Assembly: GCA_937887565.1 (NCBI GenBank)
Contig: CALABS010000036.1
Coordinates: 262,226 to 326,225 of the forward strand
Origin: an uncultured Rhodospirillaceae bacterium
Lineage (GTDB): Bacteria > Pseudomonadota > Alphaproteobacteria > Rhodospirillales > Magnetospirillaceae
Length of the DNA: 64,000 nucleotides
Direction: 5' to 3'
Below, piece by piece: positions 56,532 to 64,000 of this stretch. The notes below the pieces were generated by a model that worked only from the letters and a program-made list of their open reading frames with translations, was not told the DNA's origin and did no database searches. A program made the position numbers and the translations under genes. Position 1 is the stretch's first letter, and each line of letters opens with the position of its first letter.

Positions 56532-56676
56532 CGTGGTCGCCATCATCGAGAAGAACGCCCGCGAGCGGGTACACGTCGAGTTATCCAAGTTCAAAGGCCA
56601 CGACCTGATCGGCATTCGCGTCTACGCCGACAAGGGCGGCGGGGAATGGGTTGCAACACCGAAGGGAATAACGCTT
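56524..56676 (+). pseudogene. PC4/p15-like coactivator domain, truncated
   Basis: From ATG 56524 the frame encodes AIIEKNARERVHVELSKFKG HDLIGIRVYADKGGGEWVAT PKGITLRVG, the PC4 single-strand DNA-binding domain (R..(V/I).L..FKG...I.IR.(Y/W)...GEW..T.KGI.L). After KGITLRVG the frame leaves the family and runs as shadow sequence to 57192, out of frame over a glycosyltransferase fragment. The domain's last helix is lost, so it is probably inactive. Confidence 0.65.
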
Positions 56677-57574
56677 CGCGTCGGGCATCGACGATGCCGC
56701 TCTTGCGGGCACGATCACCGCGGACGGAATCGATGTGCTGGTCGACTTGAACGGGCACAGCGGGCGGCATCGGCTGGGGGTTCTGGCTCGCCGCCCCGCT
56801 CCCCTGGTGGGCACCGCCTGCGGGTTCGCCACCATTGGGCTTCCGGGCGCCTTCCTGGTGGCGGACGACGCCCATGTGCCGCCCGGCGCCGAAGCGCAGT
56901 TCAGCGAGCATCTGGTGCGCCTGCCGGCGGCCGTCACGTTCGCCCCGGCGCCCTACGCCCCGCCAATCTGCCCGCCGCCGTCGCTGGCCAGTGGCATGGT
57001 CACCTTCGGCGTGTTCAACCGGCTGGCCAAGATCACGCCTGCCGCCCTCGACGCCTGGGGGCGGATAATGGCCGCGGTTCCGGGATCCATGCTGCTGATG
57101 GCGGGCTTGGGCTATCTCGAGCCCGAAACCTGCCAGCGTATCGCCACGGCTATGGCCGCTCATGGCGTCCACCCCAGCCGCATCCGCTTTGAGCGGGAGA
57201 AACGACACCCGGACCTGCTGGCCGCCTATGGGCGGATCGACATTGCCCTCGACACCTGGCCGTACTCCGGTGGGCTGACGACGCTGGAGGCGCTGTGGGC
57301 CGGTATTCCGGTGGTGGCTATGGCCGGGGACGGAATGCATGCCCGCCATGCCGCCGCCCATCTTTCCGCCGCCGGCCTGTCTGACCTGGTGGCCACCGAC
57401 ACCGAGGGCTACGTCGCCACCGCCATTGCGCTTGCGCGAGCCCCCGAACGCCTGTCCGCGCTTCGCGGCTCCCTCCGTGCCCGCCTTGCCGGTTCGCCCG
57501 TCTGTGACGCGCGCGGGCAGGCGCGGGCGTTGGAGGAAGCCATTATCACCATGCTGAAGGAGTCGCCAGCATGA
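56672..57574 (+). pseudogene. C-terminal fragment of an O-GlcNAc transferase-like (GT41/SPINDLY) protein
   Basis: The frame is open from 56672; the first ATG is 56735 (279 residues). IDVLVDLNGHSGRHRLGVLA RRPAP, then FGVFNRLAKITPAALDAWGR IMAAVPGS and IDIALDTWPYSGGLTTLEAL WAGIPVVAM, are the C-terminal catalytic lobe of GT41 enzymes. The TPR repeats and N-lobe are absent. The fragment follows directly on the truncated PC4 domain and its stop overlaps the tape measure start (ATGA). It is therefore embedded in the tail operon, though probably not catalytic alone. Confidence 0.75.
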
Positions 57575-60500
57575 CCGTCGATATCGCCACGCTCGCCCTG
57601 GCCGTCGATTTCACCCAGATCGTCCAAGCCCACGGGGCACTGGATCGCTTCGCCGCCGCCGGCGCACGGGCCGAAGCCGCCACGGCTGGCCTCAATCGCC
57701 ATGTCGATGCCATGCTCGGCCCGCTACGGAACCTCCAGGCGGTAATGGGCATGGTGACCGGGGCAATGGCCGGCATCGGCGGGGCGCTGGCCTTGCGGGA
57801 GATCGCGGATGCGGCGGATCGCTGGCAAACGTTGGAGGGCCGCCTCCGGCTGGTCACGCAGTCGGCTCGGGAACTGCGCAGCACCCAGGATGAGCTGTTC
57901 GCCGCATCCCAGCGAACCCGGGCTGATTTCGGCGGCACGGTGGACCTCTATGCCCGGCTGGCTCGCAGCACCCGTGACCTTGGCGTTTCCCAGGGAACGC
58001 TGCTGGACGTCACCGAGACCGTCAACAAGACGATGGCCGTCTCCGGCGCCACCGCTCAGGAAGCGGCAGCGGCGATCACTCAGCTTGGGCAAGGTCTGGC
58101 CTCCGGGCAGCTTCGCGGCGACGAGCTCCGGTCGGTGCTGGAGCAAGCCCCACGCCTCGCCGAAGCCATCGCCGTCGGCATGGGTAAGACCATCGGGCAA
58201 CTGCGAACCCTGGGGGCCGAAGGCAAGATCACCTCGCAGGCCGTCATCGACGCCCTGATCGCCCAACGGGCCGTCATCGACCGCGAATTCTCCCAACTGC
58301 CCGTCACCCTGTCGCAGGCATGGCGAACAGTGGAGAACAGCACGCTCAGGTACATCGGCACCACCGATTCCGCCCTCGGGACGACGCGGGCGCTGGCGGC
58401 GGGTGTCCAGTCGCTTGGCGATAATTTCAATACGGTGGCGGACTCGGCCATCGCCCTGGCGGGCGCGGTGGGGACGGTCCTGGTAGCCAGGGGGCTCGGA
58501 CCCGCCGTCGAGCGGGCGGGCGCCCTCGCCGTCGCTCAGTTGCAACTGAGCACCGCCACCATGCGCGGCACCGCCGTCATGCTGGGGAGCGCCCAAGCCG
58601 CAGCCGCGCAAGCCCTGGCCACCAAGGAAGCGGCTGCCAGCGCCCTTGCCGGGGCTCAGGCCCAGCACCTCAGCAACCAAACCCTGGTGGCGGGCATTCA
58701 GGCCGAAATCGCGCTGGCGAATGCCCAACTGGGGGCACAGATCACCGCGCGGGGCCGTGCCCTGATGGTCAACGAGCTTGCCGCCAAGTCGCGGGACCTG
58801 GCTGCCGCTCAGGCATTGCTGAACTCCAGCGGAGCGAGCCTTGCCGCCGCTGAAGCCCGTGCCACCGCAGCCACTGCCGCCCATGCGGCGGCCCTTCGTC
58901 AGACCACCCTGGCCGCGACGTTGGCCAGCGGCGCCATGAAGGGATTGCAGTCGGTCATGGCGTTCTTCGGTGGGCCGGTCGGTTTCGTCATCACCGCGGC
59001 GGCGGCAGCCGTCTATGTCCTGGCCACCCGCCAGACCGAAGCCGAACGGGCGGCCGATCAGCACGCCAAGGCCATGCGCGAATTCAATGCCGTCCTCGAC
59101 GTCACCACCGGCAAAATCCGGGGGGTGGCGGACGAAATGCGCGAGCTGCGGCGCCTCCAGTTGCAGGAATCGGTGGACGCCAGCAAGCGGGCCGTCGCAC
59201 AGGAGGAATCCACCCTCCGGGCTGGGCAGTTCCGGATCGACCGCTTCGCCTTCGATACCGGCTTGCCCAAGGCGGAAGTCGAGGCCCTGGTTGCACCCGT
59301 CCGGGATCTTCACCGGCAATTCCTGGCCGGCCGGCTGGAGGCGTCCGCCATGCTGGAGGAGATCGCCAAGCTCGGCAACGGGGACAAGCGGCTTCAGCCC
59401 CTTGCGGCCGAATTCGCCAACCTGGGGGCGCCCCTTCTCGACATGATCGCCAAGCTGGCAGAAGCGGAGGCCGCGCTCGCGGTGCTGAACGGCACCGCCA
59501 CCGACGCCCAGCGGGCATTGCTCGGGATCGGGCAGGCGGCAGCCGCCGGCGGGCGGACGACCATGCAGGCCCTGTCCGAATTCCAGAAGGCCCTTACCCA
59601 GCTTGAACTGGTCCGCGACACCATCGGCAAGAGCGAGGCGGATTCGCTGCGTCTGAAGCTGTCCCGCCAGCGCAAGGACGACACCGGGGAAATGGTGTTT
59701 ACCCCCGAGGACGTCGAGCGCCTGGTTGCCGTCCAGCGCCAGATCGACGCCCTAAAGATCGGGGAGAAGACGCGGGAGCTCCAGATCGAGGAACGCCAAC
59801 TTTACGCCACGGCGGAACAGGCGGCGGTCCTCAACGGCTTGCGGCAGGCCGGCGTTCATCTTGCCGGAGACGATATCGGCGCCACCGGGGAGGTTGTCCG
59901 GGGGCTGAACGGCCATGAGCGGGCGCTCGCGGGCGTCATCCTGTCGCTGCATCAAGCCACCGACCTGCAGCGGCAGTTCCGGGAGGAACTGGAGGCCGAT
60001 GCGCGGGCGCGGACTGAGGCTCAGGCGCTCCTGGAGCGGTACGATCCATCGGCCGCGAGCCGGGCCGCGCACGACCGGATGAAGGAGCTCCAGGCCGCCG
60101 CCCCCGACATGGTGTCCGACAAGATGGTCGACGCGGAGCTCGCCAAGGTCCGCGACGGGTTCATGGGCTATGGCCCCCGCCTTGCCGACGTGCGCGCGGC
60201 AGAGGCAGCCCAGCGGCAAATGGAGACCCTGCGAGCCCTTGAGCAGGAGGGAGGCGCCAGCGCCAAGGCGATGGCCGCTGCCTGGGACGATGCCTATGAC
60301 GCCATGCTGTCGGCTTCCGACGTCTGGCAGGACGGCGCAATCCTCGCCTTCCGGGAATATGAGCGGGAGGCCACCAACGCGGCCCGCCAGACCTACCGCT
60401 TCACCCGCGACGTCTTCCAGTCGATGGAGGACAGCATCATCAAGGCAGTGCGCACGGGCAAGCTGGAGTTCACGGACCTGTTCAACACCATCATCGAAGG

Positions 60501-61110
60501 TCTGATCCGCATTCAGGCCCAGAAGATGATCATCGGCCCCCTCGGTAGCCTGTTCGATGCCTTCACGGCGGGAATCAGCAAGAACCTGTTCGGGGGCAGT
60601 AGCGTCCCAGGTTCGGAGGGGGCAGCCCAACTGCATGCCAGTTCGCAGACTTGGGCCGACTATGGAAGCAGCATCCAGGTCGAGTCGCTTGCCCCGCTCA
60701 ACCACTTCGGCGGCATGGCCGGCATGGGCGGGCTGTATCGCCCTGTCGATCCCAGCATCTTCATCGGCGCGCCCCGTTTCCACACCGGCAAGGCGCCCTC
60801 CCTCTACCCCGGCGAGGTGGCCGCGATCCTCAAAGATGACGAGGAAGTGCTCACCCGGGACAATCCACGCCACCGCTGGAATCAAGGTGCGGCCAACAGC
60901 AACAGCTCCGGCGTGGTGGTCAACCTCATTGACCAGCGGACGGGCGATTCTCAGCCGGCCCAGGTTCAGCGCCGTAGCGGACCGGATGGGTCCGAGGTGA
61001 TCGACGTGCTCATCGCCGACAGTTGGGATCGGCAGGCGCGTCAGGGCCGGTTCGACGGCACCATGTCGGACACCTGGGGTCCGAAGCGACAAGGCACACG
61101 GAGAAGCTGA
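57571..61110 (+). CDS. Phage tail tape measure protein (lambda-like)
   Basis: This 1,179-residue protein has an N-terminal TMP domain (WQTLEGRLRLVTQSARELRS, ALSLEEVLEQAPRLAEAI-like RGDELRSVLEQAPRLAEAIA), a long Ala-rich helical middle with a hydrophobic segment (about residues 458-490), and a lambda-type C-terminus (FRDVFQSMEDSIIKAVRTGK-like, LEFTDLFNTIIEGLIRIQAQ KMI, then HTGKAPSLYPGEVAAILKDD EEVL). It sets tail length and helps DNA entry. It belongs to a long-tailed phage, unlike the podovirus cassette at the left. The usual upstream tail tube and chaperone genes are missing. Confidence 0.88.
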   Translation: MTVDIATLALAVDFTQIVQAHGALDRFAAAGARAEAATAGLNRHVDAMLGPLRNLQAVMGMVTGAMAGIGGALALREIADAADRWQTLEGRLRLVTQSARELRSTQDELFAASQRTRADFGGTVDLYARLARSTRDLGVSQGTLLDVTETVNKTMAVSGATAQEAAAAITQLGQGLASGQLRGDELRSVLEQAPRLAEAIAVGMGKTIGQLRTLGAEGKITSQAVIDALIAQRAVIDREFSQLPVTLSQAWRTVENSTLRYIGTTDSALGTTRALAAGVQSLGDNFNTVADSAIALAGAVGTVLVARGLGPAVERAGALAVAQLQLSTATMRGTAVMLGSAQAAAAQALATKEAAASALAGAQAQHLSNQTLVAGIQAEIALANAQLGAQITARGRALMVNELAAKSRDLAAAQALLNSSGASLAAAEARATAATAAHAAALRQTTLAATLASGAMKGLQSVMAFFGGPVGFVITAAAAAVYVLATRQTEAERAADQHAKAMREFNAVLDVTTGKIRGVADEMRELRRLQLQESVDASKRAVAQEESTLRAGQFRIDRFAFDTGLPKAEVEALVAPVRDLHRQFLAGRLEASAMLEEIAKLGNGDKRLQPLAAEFANLGAPLLDMIAKLAEAEAALAVLNGTATDAQRALLGIGQAAAAGGRTTMQALSEFQKALTQLELVRDTIGKSEADSLRLKLSRQRKDDTGEMVFTPEDVERLVAVQRQIDALKIGEKTRELQIEERQLYATAEQAAVLNGLRQAGVHLAGDDIGATGEVVRGLNGHERALAGVILSLHQATDLQRQFREELEADARARTEAQALLERYDPSAASRAAHDRMKELQAAAPDMVSDKMVDAELAKVRDGFMGYGPRLADVRAAEAAQRQMETLRALEQEGGASAKAMAAAWDDAYDAMLSASDVWQDGAILAFREYEREATNAARQTYRFTRDVFQSMEDSIIKAVRTGKLEFTDLFNTIIEGLIRIQAQKMIIGPLGSLFDAFTAGISKNLFGGSSVPGSEGAAQLHASSQTWADYGSSIQVESLAPLNHFGGMAGMGGLYRPVDPSIFIGAPRFHTGKAPSLYPGEVAAILKDDEEVLTRDNPRHRWNQGAANSNSSGVVVNLIDQRTGDSQPAQVQRRSGPDGSEVIDVLIADSWDRQARQGRFDGTMSDTWGPKRQGTRRS

Positions 61111-61112
61111 TC

Positions 61113-61445
61113 ATGGCCAAGCCCATCCCGTCCATTCTCTCCTCGATCGGGGATCGCTCTTTCCTCGGCTCGGCAGTCCCCATCGCCTTGGCCAAGGATG
61201 ACAAGTGGGTGAAACTCCGGCCGTTCCTGAAGGCCCTGCCCCTTGCTCGTGAAATTCGCCGGCGGGTCGAGAAGGGCATGGCCGGGAAAGCCAAGGGCAC
61301 GACCTGGCTTCCCGGCTCCGATGGGGAGGTCTGGGTCCGTATGGCATCGGCGGAAACGATCGTCGTGGGGCTGGTGGAGAAAGGGGTGCTTGCCGACAAC
61401 GTGATCGACGCGGTTGCCCGGTTCGGCTCGGGTCTGGCCACTTGA
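61113..61445 (+). CDS. Hypothetical prophage protein after the tape measure gene
   Basis: The 110-residue protein begins MAKPIPSILSSIGDRSFLGS and includes WVKLRPFLKALPLAREIRRR VEKG and TIVVGLVEKGVLADNVIDAV ARFG. It starts two bases after the tape measure stop. Position fits a minor tail protein or host-recognition accessory factor, but no motif identifies it. Confidence 0.55.
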   Translation: MAKPIPSILSSIGDRSFLGSAVPIALAKDDKWVKLRPFLKALPLAREIRRRVEKGMAGKAKGTTWLPGSDGEVWVRMASAETIVVGLVEKGVLADNVIDAVARFGSGLAT

Positions 61446-61449
61446 ATGT

Positions 61450-61468
61450 GATAGCGCAAGGCGCTATC
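61450..61468. promoter_or_regulatory. Perfect palindrome upstream of hicA (operator)
   Basis: GATAGCGC (61450-61457) and GCGCTATC (61461-61468) are separated by AAG. The palindrome ends seven bases before the hicA start, where a HicB-type antitoxin would bind to repress its own operon. Confidence 0.7.
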
Positions 61469-61475
61469 TTTCCTC

Positions 61476-61733
61476 ATGAACAACGCGCACCGCAAAACCC
61501 TCGCTGCGATCTTCTCGCGCCCGACACAGGCGGGCATCCGGTGGGCTGACATTGAGGCCCTGGTGATCGCCCTTGGCGGGGAAGTGGACGGGAAGCGGGA
61601 GGGCAGCCGGGTGGCGATGACCCTGAACGGGGTCCGCGCCATCTTCCACCGCCCCCATCCCAAGCCCGACACCAAGAAGGGCGCCGTGGATGCGGTTCGC
61701 CAGTTTCTGAGCAACGCAGGTATCAGGCCATGA
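61476..61733 (+). CDS. hicA: HicA-family toxin
   Basis: This 85-residue protein contains FSRPTQAGIRWADIEALVIA LGGEVDGKREGSRVAMTLNG VRAIFHRPHP and KKGAVDAVRQFLSNAG. The double-stranded-RNA-binding-like fold, with G-S-R-V and the catalytic-type His in FHRPHP, matches HicA mRNA interferases. Its stop overlaps the hicB start by four bases. Confidence 0.87.
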   Translation: MNNAHRKTLAAIFSRPTQAGIRWADIEALVIALGGEVDGKREGSRVAMTLNGVRAIFHRPHPKPDTKKGAVDAVRQFLSNAGIRP

Positions 61734-62053
61734 TGGAATACAAGGGCTACGTCGCCGGCCCCATCGACTTCGATCCCGAGGAAAAGACCTTCTCGGGGAC
61801 GGTGGCCGGGCTGCGGGACGTCATCCATTTCGAGGGCTCGACGGCGGAAGACCTGGAGCGGGCATTCCGGGACAGCATCGACGACTATCTGGCCTATTGT
61901 GCCGAGCGCGGCGACGAGCCGGACAAGCCGTTCAACGGGAAGATCCTGCTGCGCACCGAGCCGGAGCTTCACCGCAAGGCCGCATTGCGGGCGGCGGCGG
62001 CCGGGATCAGCCTCAGCCAGTGGATTTCCCAGCAGATCAACACCGCGCCGTGA
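61730..62053 (+). CDS. hicB: HicB-family antitoxin
   Basis: This 107-residue protein has an N-terminal partly degenerate RNase H-like HicB domain (YKGYVAGPIDFDPEEKTFSG TVAGLRDVIHFEG, then LERAFRDSIDDYLAYCAERG) and a C-terminal ribbon-helix-helix (GKILLRTEPELHRKAALRAA AAGISLSQWISQQI). The latter is the expected DNA-binding part for the palindrome at 61450-61468. Confidence 0.9.
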   Translation: MMEYKGYVAGPIDFDPEEKTFSGTVAGLRDVIHFEGSTAEDLERAFRDSIDDYLAYCAERGDEPDKPFNGKILLRTEPELHRKAALRAAAAGISLSQWISQQINTAP

Positions 62054-62118
62054 TGTGGCAGGGAGCGTCTGAGTTCCCCGTAAACACGCAGCTTGTGCGG
62101 CCCGATACCTGCCCGTGT

Positions 62119-62331
62119 TCAGCCCCGGATCGCGGCAGTGTCGATCCCGTCCGCCTGGACGAAATCACCGCACCAATCATCGCAAGTGGTCTCCGTCCAA
62201 TTTGCTTGTTGGACGTACTTCCCACCATTGGAAGGTGCTGGTGCATATCGTCGGCAAAAGCCTGACGTTGCATCGGCTCGCGGCCCCTGGTGATCCCAGA
62301 AGCGACAGATATCGCAGCCTGGCCGGCTCAT
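62119..62331 (-). CDS. Small Cys-rich (zinc ribbon-like) prophage protein
   Basis: The 70-residue protein has CDICRFW, GFCRRYAPAP and TTCDDWCGDFVQADG, with Cys spacing suited to one or two metal sites. Short proteins with CxxCRFW...G.CRR.P...W..T...DWCG(D/E)F are common in alphaproteobacterial prophages. The start overlaps the stop of the XRE repressor gene (ATGA). Function unknown. Confidence 0.7.
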   Translation of the reverse strand: MSRPGCDICRFWDHQGPRADATSGFCRRYAPAPSNGGKYVQQANWTETTCDDWCGDFVQADGIDTAAIRG

Positions 62332-62573
62332 TCCTCCCCCCTGTTCAGGCGAACCCCTGGTCCTCCATTGCCCTGATAACTGCCGGCGGGGATGAATTCA
62401 ATCCCGGCGGCCGTCAGTGCAGCTTCTATCTTGCCGAGCGTCCCTCCCATTGCATCGGCACCGTTCTCGAATCGGCTCACGGTGTTGGCGGTAGTCCCTG
62501 CCTTTTCGGCGAGTTCCCGGACGCCCCAGCCCAACGCGGCACGTGCCATCTTGACCTGTTCACGGGTGATCAT
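62328..62573 (-). CDS. XRE-family transcriptional repressor
   Basis: The 81-residue protein (ATG 62571-62573) contains REQVKMARAALGWGVRELAE KAGTTANTVSRFENGADAMG GTLGKIEAALTAAGIEFIPA G, a typical single HTH_3 protein. The upstream extension to 62645 is rejected because it covers the operator region. It is divergent from the gene at 62666 and probably represses both directions through TGTACA sites. Confidence 0.88.
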   Translation of the reverse strand: MITREQVKMARAALGWGVRELAEKAGTTANTVSRFENGADAMGGTLGKIEAALTAAGIEFIPAGSYQGNGGPGVRLNRGEE

Positions 62574-62574
62574 T

Positions 62575-62640
62575 TGTACACCGTCCACATTGGCGTTGAT
62601 TGTGTATTGACGCAGTCCATGCGCTCGTGTACACTGTACA
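62575..62640. promoter_or_regulatory. Divergent promoter with three TGTACA palindromes
   Basis: A rightward sigma70-type promoter has -35 TTGACG (62607-62612), a 17-base spacer and -10 TACACT (62630-62635). TGTACA occurs at 62575-62580, 62628-62633 and 62635-62640; two copies straddle the -10 box and one lies at the repressor start. This is a compact repressor switch. Confidence 0.7.
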
Positions 62641-62665
62641 AACATTCGACGACGGACACAACGCC

Positions 62666-62944
62666 ATGACCATCGACCGCCGCCAGCTTTTCACCCTCGC
62701 CTGGAAGTCCGCCAAGGGCACCGTGACCGGCTATCGCAATCTGCGAGCCGCGTTTGCCGCCGCCCTGCGCCGCGTCTGGGGGCTGGTCAAGGCGCTGGTG
62801 GCCGAAGAGGCCCGCCGTCCCGCGAAGCCGGTTCAGCCGGAGCGCAACGCCTTCTCCGACTGGTGGAACTCCAATCCCTACCGTGCCGCCGCCGTCGCCC
62901 GCCGGAACGCGCGTCTGGGGTCCTACGTGGTCGGCTGCTGGTGA
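62666..62944 (+). CDS. Small basic prophage protein
   Basis: The 92-residue protein MTIDRRQLFTLAWKSAKGTV, then YRNLRAAFAAALRRVWGLVK and ERNAFSDWWNSNPYRAAAVA RRNARLGSYV, is basic and Trp-rich. It is the first gene under the TTGACG/TACACT promoter controlled by the XRE repressor. A WSxAHxxAR-like helix suggests a phage early regulator, but no family is certain. Confidence 0.6.
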   Translation: MTIDRRQLFTLAWKSAKGTVTGYRNLRAAFAAALRRVWGLVKALVAEEARRPAKPVQPERNAFSDWWNSNPYRAAAVARRNARLGSYVVGCW

Positions 62945-62955
62945 CGGAGGGGAGC

Positions 62956-63252
62956 ATGGGAATCGTCGTCGCCCTCAACACGCGCCGCCCCGCGCCCGCC
63001 ATGATGCAGGCCGCCGGATCGGGCCAGGTGCTCGGTCACCCTCTGCTGGCCTCGATTACGGCCAAGCTGCCGGTGGCCACCGCCCGCGCCATTGAGCGCG
63101 CCATCGCGACCGGGATGGCCGAAGGCGCCACCACTGCCGCCATCGCTCGGGAGATCGCCGCCCTGGGGATCGACCGGCGGACGGCCGAAGGGATCGCCCG
63201 CACCGCCGCCGCCGTGGTCACGGACGATGCCCGCCGGCGGGCGGGGTGGTGA
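62956..63252 (+). CDS. Hypothetical helical prophage protein
   Basis: The 98-residue protein starts at ATG 62956 (GGAGGGGAGC leader). It contains LLASITAKLPVATARAIERA IATGMAEGATTAAIAREIAA LGIDRRTAEGIARTAAAVVT. The IAR.I...GI.RR.AE.IART pattern recalls the end of phage minor head (SPP1 gp7-like) domains, but the protein is too short for that. Function unknown; it overlaps the next gene. Confidence 0.55.
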   Translation: MGIVVALNTRRPAPAMMQAAGSGQVLGHPLLASITAKLPVATARAIERAIATGMAEGATTAAIAREIAALGIDRRTAEGIARTAAAVVTDDARRRAGW

Positions 63253-63671
63253 ACATGGGCGCCGTTCCCACCATCGCCGCCCTGCATGCGGCGGGCAGGC
63301 TCTCGGCCCGAGCCCGGAACGCCCTGCGTTGGGCGGGATGCGCCACCTTGGCCGACGTCGCTCAATTGACGGCCGACGACCTGGAGCGGCTTCCCAACGT
63401 CGGTCGCCAGACCGCACGCGAGATTGCCGCCGCGTTGGAAGCGGAAGGGCTGTGCCCGGTTCCAGACCCGAGGGACGACGATGACGAGGCGGATGACCCG
63501 CCGCGAGTCCCCTGGCTGCTGATGCTGGCCACTTGGCCACCCTCGAGCCTGCGGACGGTGGTCCGTGCGATCCGGGCCGGTGCCCACTATCCCGGCACCA
63601 CACCGCAAACCCTGGCCAGCTTCATCGACCTCGCCGAACACGTCATCCACCATGAAAGGGGAAAAGCATGA
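63246..63671 (+). CDS. RNA polymerase alpha-CTD-like helix-hairpin-helix protein
   Basis: The 141-residue protein (GTG 63246, or ATG 63255) contains LSARARNALRWAGCATLADV AQLTADDLERLPNVGRQTAR EIAAALEAEGL. This is the helix-hairpin-helix pattern of the RpoA C-terminal domain (R..N.L...I...GDL......L..NLG.KS..EI...L...GL). A Pro/Asp-rich linker and a second helical domain (WLLMLATWPPSSLRTVVRAI RAGAHYPG) follow. It could bind DNA or sigma/RNA polymerase contacts to modulate host transcription. The nearest alternative is a generic HhH DNA-binding protein. Confidence 0.7.
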   Translation: MVNMGAVPTIAALHAAGRLSARARNALRWAGCATLADVAQLTADDLERLPNVGRQTAREIAAALEAEGLCPVPDPRDDDDEADDPPRVPWLLMLATWPPSSLRTVVRAIRAGAHYPGTTPQTLASFIDLAEHVIHHERGKA

Positions 63672-63946
63672 CCAAGAACCTTGCCCGCCTGTCCCTGCCG
63701 CTGGCCATCGTCGAGGGGCGCCCGCTTTGGCTGGCCGGCATGATGGCCCGGCGCGTCGTCCTGGAGGCCGTCGAGGCCGATGACGGTGTGGTCGACTACC
63801 TGCTGGGCTCGAACGAGTTCCCCGACCTTCCGACCGACGAACCGCCGGTCTACAGCGCCGTGTTCGACCCGGCTCCCGGTGGTGGCTTCGTCGGCTGGAA
63901 TTTCACCACCGCAGACACGATGCCAGCCCACCAGATGGCGTTCTAA
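63668..63946 (+). CDS. Hypothetical prophage protein
   Basis: The 92-residue protein begins MTKNLARLSLPLAIVEGRPL and includes VVLEAVEADDGVVDYLLGSN EFPDLPTDEPPVYSAVFDPA PGGG. It overlaps the preceding stop by four bases, so the operon continues. No family recognised and no signal peptide. The operon may extend past the end of the window. Confidence 0.5.
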   Translation: MTKNLARLSLPLAIVEGRPLWLAGMMARRVVLEAVEADDGVVDYLLGSNEFPDLPTDEPPVYSAVFDPAPGGGFVGWNFTTADTMPAHQMAF

Positions 63947-64000
63947 TACGGATTCCGGCTGATTCATTCTGACGGCCACCAGTGAAATCGGCTGTTGGCG

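Noticed and set aside
1..64000. CRISPR arrays and rRNA genes
   Set aside because: No regularly spaced short repeats and no rRNA-like sequence were seen on either strand.

Overview
The window is GC-rich DNA of an alphaproteobacterium. A SAM-II riboswitch upstream of metZ, the FabI, MetZ, ApaG and FolE proteins, a GAAC-N7-GAAC box and prophage genes of alphaproteobacterial type suggest a Rhodospirillales organism, possibly Magnetospirillum-like. The genus is inference. No rRNA, tRNA or CRISPR array was seen.

Region 1 (about 0.3-27.8 kb, nearly all minus strand) is a short-tailed (podovirus-type) phage structural and lysis cassette. Transcribed from 27.8 kb downwards it holds two small proteins, portal, a Bbp19-like protein, scaffold, major capsid protein, tail tubular proteins A and B, two or three tail fibre proteins, small and large terminase, an internal virion-like protein, and lysis genes (membrane protein, SleB-type hydrolase, 3TM holin). 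No integrase, polymerase or replication gene is visible. Accessory genes on the opposite strand interrupt it. Three minus-strand proteins share a peptidoglycan-binding C-terminal trunk but have different N-terminal domains (one a T4-type muramidase). Each is paired head-to-head with secreted plus-strand proteins: a four-copy tandem array beside the muramidase, and a Sel1-repeat protein beside each of the other two. A soluble chemoreceptor-like coiled-coil gene lies between scaffold and capsid. Two ISL3-family transposase fragments mark rearrangements.

Region 2 (27.9-52.3 kb) is chromosomal. It holds an S24/LexA-fold regulator flanked by GAACATA-type motifs, fabI, SAM-II riboswitch with terminator and metZ, an OmpA-like lipoprotein, apaG, folE, a radical SAM protein, three tandem TrkH potassium transporter genes, a DedA-like protein, a coupled operon of membrane protein, membrane-anchored ClpB-like AAA+ ATPase and two Sel1-repeat proteins, and a divergent alpha-2-macroglobulin/PbpC pair.

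Region 3 (52.4-64 kb) is a plasticity zone. It holds an AAA ATPase with a small partner, a ParDE-like toxin-antitoxin pair, an IS21 IstB remnant, an AT-richer orphan gene, and then part of a second prophage of long-tailed type. That prophage carries an excisionase-like HTH gene, a truncated PC4-like gene joined to a glycosyltransferase-41 fragment, a lambda-like tape measure gene, a HicAB pair with a palindromic operator, an XRE repressor switch region, and a small operon encoding an RNA polymerase alpha-CTD-like protein. The window ends inside this element.
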